Under the pieces are notes generated by a model. The model did no database searches, was not told the DNA's origin, and was given only the letters and a program-made list of their open reading frames with translations. A DNA stretch of 64,000 bases from Acidovorax sp. Leaf160 (lineage in GTDB: Bacteria > Pseudomonadota > Gammaproteobacteria > Burkholderiales > Burkholderiaceae_C), in assembly GCF_001424265.1 (NCBI RefSeq), contig NZ_LMOV01000025.1, positions 129,843-193,842 on the forward strand, written 5' to 3'. A program made the position numbers and the translations under genes. Below, piece after piece: positions 62,441-64,000 of the stretch (position 1 is its first letter; each line of letters begins with the position of its first letter).

Positions 62441-62485
62441 GGTGAATTCTGGAGTGTCGGGAAAGGAAAGGTGGGGCGGCCGCGG

Positions 62486-63391
62486 TCAGGCCAGGCGCAG
62501 CTGCTGCCAGCCCGCCCACTGCGCGCCGGGCGCCAGCGTCACCGGCTGGTCGATGGCCGCCGCCTCCACGCACAGCATGTGCCGGAAGCCGTCTTCGGGC
62601 ATGTCGGCCAGCCGGGCGCAGAGTACGGCGCCCGGGTTCCACACCACGGTGTTGCCGCAGGTGGCGGATTGCTCGATGCGCAACGGACGGGCGCCGCCGC
62701 TGTGCAGCTGCAGTGCAGGGCCTGGGGCGGTGAACACGCTGTCGTACTCGCCATCGAACGTGACCGCGCCGTGCTGGGTGTCGCGCACGTCGGCCACGGC
62801 GTCCCAGCGGGCGCAACCGTCCAGTCCATCGAGCCGGGTCTGGGCGATGTCGGGAATGGCCAGGTAGGAATGCAGCGCCATGGTGAAGTCCCAGGCCGAA
62901 TCCCCGGTGTTCCGTGCGCCGAGCCCGATACGCAGCCCGCCTTCGGTCAGCGTGACGGTGAGGCGGGCCGCGAAACCGTGCGGCCACCAGGCCCGGGTCT
63001 GGGCGGAGTCGCGCAGCACCAGGCTGGCCGACACGCCGGATTCCGCGCGCTCCTCCGGGGTCGCGGCCGCATCCCACTGCCACGGCAGGTTGCGCACGAA
63101 GCCATGCTTGGCCAAGGGCCCGCGCTGGTTGAACTGGGGAAAGCACACGGGTGTGCCGCCGCGGATGGCGGAATGGCCGTCGAAGACCGCGCGAGGGCTG
63201 AGATAAAGCCGTTCCTGGCCACCCGCCGGCACCCACGACAGCACCTGCGCGCCCTGGAGCGCCACCACGGCGAGATCGCCTGAAGGCAGGCCGAGCTGCA
63301 GGGCCGGCAGGCCGTGGAAGGTGATTTCGCGTAGGGCGGGCGCAGGAGATTGCGGGGTGGTGGGCGGGGCGGTGGGCAGGGCGGCGGACAT
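62486..63391 (-). CDS. D-hexose-6-phosphate mutarotase, YeaD-like
   Basis: Aldose-1-epimerase superfamily member acting on phosphorylated hexoses. It has 301 residues. RGGTPVCFPQFNQRGPLAKHGFVRN and FTMALHSYLAIPD carry the family's substrate residues; the catalytic Glu is probably in the C-terminal CVEAAA. It follows galE by about 70 bp and precedes hisF by 45 bp; pairing with galE suggests sugar metabolism. Confidence 0.93.
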   Translation of the reverse strand: MSAALPTAPPTTPQSPAPALREITFHGLPALQLGLPSGDLAVVALQGAQVLSWVPAGGQERLYLSPRAVFDGHSAIRGGTPVCFPQFNQRGPLAKHGFVRNLPWQWDAAATPEERAESGVSASLVLRDSAQTRAWWPHGFAARLTVTLTEGGLRIGLGARNTGDSAWDFTMALHSYLAIPDIAQTRLDGLDGCARWDAVADVRDTQHGAVTFDGEYDSVFTAPGPALQLHSGGARPLRIEQSATCGNTVVWNPGAVLCARLADMPEDGFRHMLCVEAAAIDQPVTLAPGAQWAGWQQLRLA

Positions 63392-63460
63392 GGCACCGAT
63401 TGTAGAAGCCGGGTCACCGCGCCCGCCGCAGGCAGAGCTCGCCGCGGCCCCGGCGCGCGG

Positions 63461-64000
63461 TCAGGCGACGGGCGACGGGCCGGCCAGCGTCCGGGCGGTG
63501 CCGTTCTGCCAGCGCCACGCGTCCTCGCACATGCGATCGAGCCCGAGGTGGGCGCGCCAGCCGAGCAACTGCTCGGCAAGCGCCGGGTCGGCCCAGCACT
63601 GCGCCACGTCGCCGGGCCGGCGCGCCACCACCTGATAGGGCACGGGCCGGCCGCTCGCGCGCTCGAATCCGCGCACCATCTCCAGCACCGACACCGGCCG
63701 CCCGGTGCCCAGGTTCACCGTCAGCAGCCCGGGGTGGCTCTGCAGGTACCGCAGCGCGGCGACATGGCCTTGCGCCAGATCGGTCACGTGGATGTAGTCG
63801 CGCACCCCGGTGCCGTCCGGCGTGGGGTAGTCGTCGCCGTACACGCTGAGCGTGGGCCGCAGACCGGCGGCCACCTGCGCCACGTAGGGCAGCAGGTTGT
63901 TGGGCACGTCGCGCGGGTCTTCGCCGATCAGCCCGCTTTCATGGGCGCCCACCGGGTTGAAGTAGCGCAGACGCGCGATGCGCCACTGGCCCGGCTCGGC
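63461..64000 (-). CDS. galE: UDP-glucose 4-epimerase, C-terminal part
   Basis: Interconverts UDP-glucose and UDP-galactose. The window cuts the 5' end; about 179 residues of the usual 340 are present, from [23 protein letters not shown] to the stop at 63461. [37 protein letters not shown] and [12 protein letters not shown] are GalE motifs. The NAD-binding domain and the YxxxK site lie beyond the window. Confidence 0.96.
   Translation of the reverse strand, partial: AEPGQWRIARLRYFNPVGAHESGLIGEDPRDVPNNLLPYVAQVAAGLRPTLSVYGDDYPTPDGTGVRDYIHVTDLAQGHVAALRYLQSHPGLLTVNLGTGRPVSVLEMVRGFERASGRPVPYQVVARRPGDVAQCWADPALAEQLLGWRAHLGLDRMCEDAWRWQNGTARTLAGPSPVA

Overview
The window is a contiguous piece of chromosome from a GC-rich betaproteobacterium, most probably a member of the Comamonadaceae close to Acidovorax or Paracidovorax. 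The evidence is gene order: yceD-rpmF-plsX-fabHDG-acpP-fabF, rplU-rpmA-obgE-proB, pilBCD-coaE-zapD-yacG, argJ-secA-M23-dciA, petABC-sspAB and hisFIE-hinT-tatABC. The protein sequences also look like that family. The assignment rests on recognition; no search was run. About 66 protein genes and two tRNA genes are packed at very high density. I see no insertion sequence, prophage, integrase or CRISPR array, so this is core genome.

Layout. 1-5.2 kb (minus): the 5' part of lepA, then a degQ/mucD protease, rseA, rpoE and a small YgfX-like membrane protein; rseB is missing from its usual place. 5.2-11.6 kb (minus): the fatty acid block from yceD through rpmF, plsX, fabH, fabD, fabG and acpP to fabF. 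11.7-13.1 kb (plus): maf and an RsmI-like methylase. 13.3-16.4 kb (minus): sppA, a Rieske protein, a HAD phosphatase and rluC, divergent from rne at 17.0-20.4 kb. This run keeps the rne/rluC/yceF/yceD/rpmF/plsX/fab synteny known from enterobacteria. 20.6-26.5 kb (plus): yaaA, a prolyl-hydroxylase-like oxygenase, prmC, grxD, a Lon-like ATPase and a CBS-domain membrane protein.

26.6-34.2 kb: a lytic transglycosylase and proS, divergent from rppH; proB; then obgE, rpmA and rplU divergent from ispB; and tRNA-Pro(CGG). 34.4-40.0 kb (plus): type IV pilus pilBCD, coaE, zapD and yacG. 40.1-46.7 kb (minus): a Nudix hydrolase, a DUF815 ATPase, argJ, secA and an M23 peptidase, with dciA divergent. 47.1-51.4 kb (minus): tRNA-Thr(TGT), sspB, sspA and the cytochrome bc1 genes petC, petB and petA; mscL follows on the plus strand. 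52.0-64.0 kb: pdxA, NIF3, an MHS transporter, a DegS-like protease (plus), then tatC, tatB, tatA, hinT, a patatin, a small membrane protein, hisE, hisI, hisF, a hexose-phosphate mutarotase and the 3' part of galE.

How the genes work together. Two themes recur. One is envelope quality control: sigma-E with its anti-sigma factor, two HtrA proteases, SppA, SecA, Tat, a transglycosylase, an M23 peptidase and MscL. The other is basic growth: lipid, peptide and RNA processing.

The least ordinary signals lie between genes. A short palindrome family (GCTAT, seven bases, ATAGC) occurs seven times, with one possible degenerate copy. There is a promoter-hairpin-terminator leader in front of lepA, a possible sigma-E promoter in front of degQ, and several very strong hairpins and small tandem repeats.
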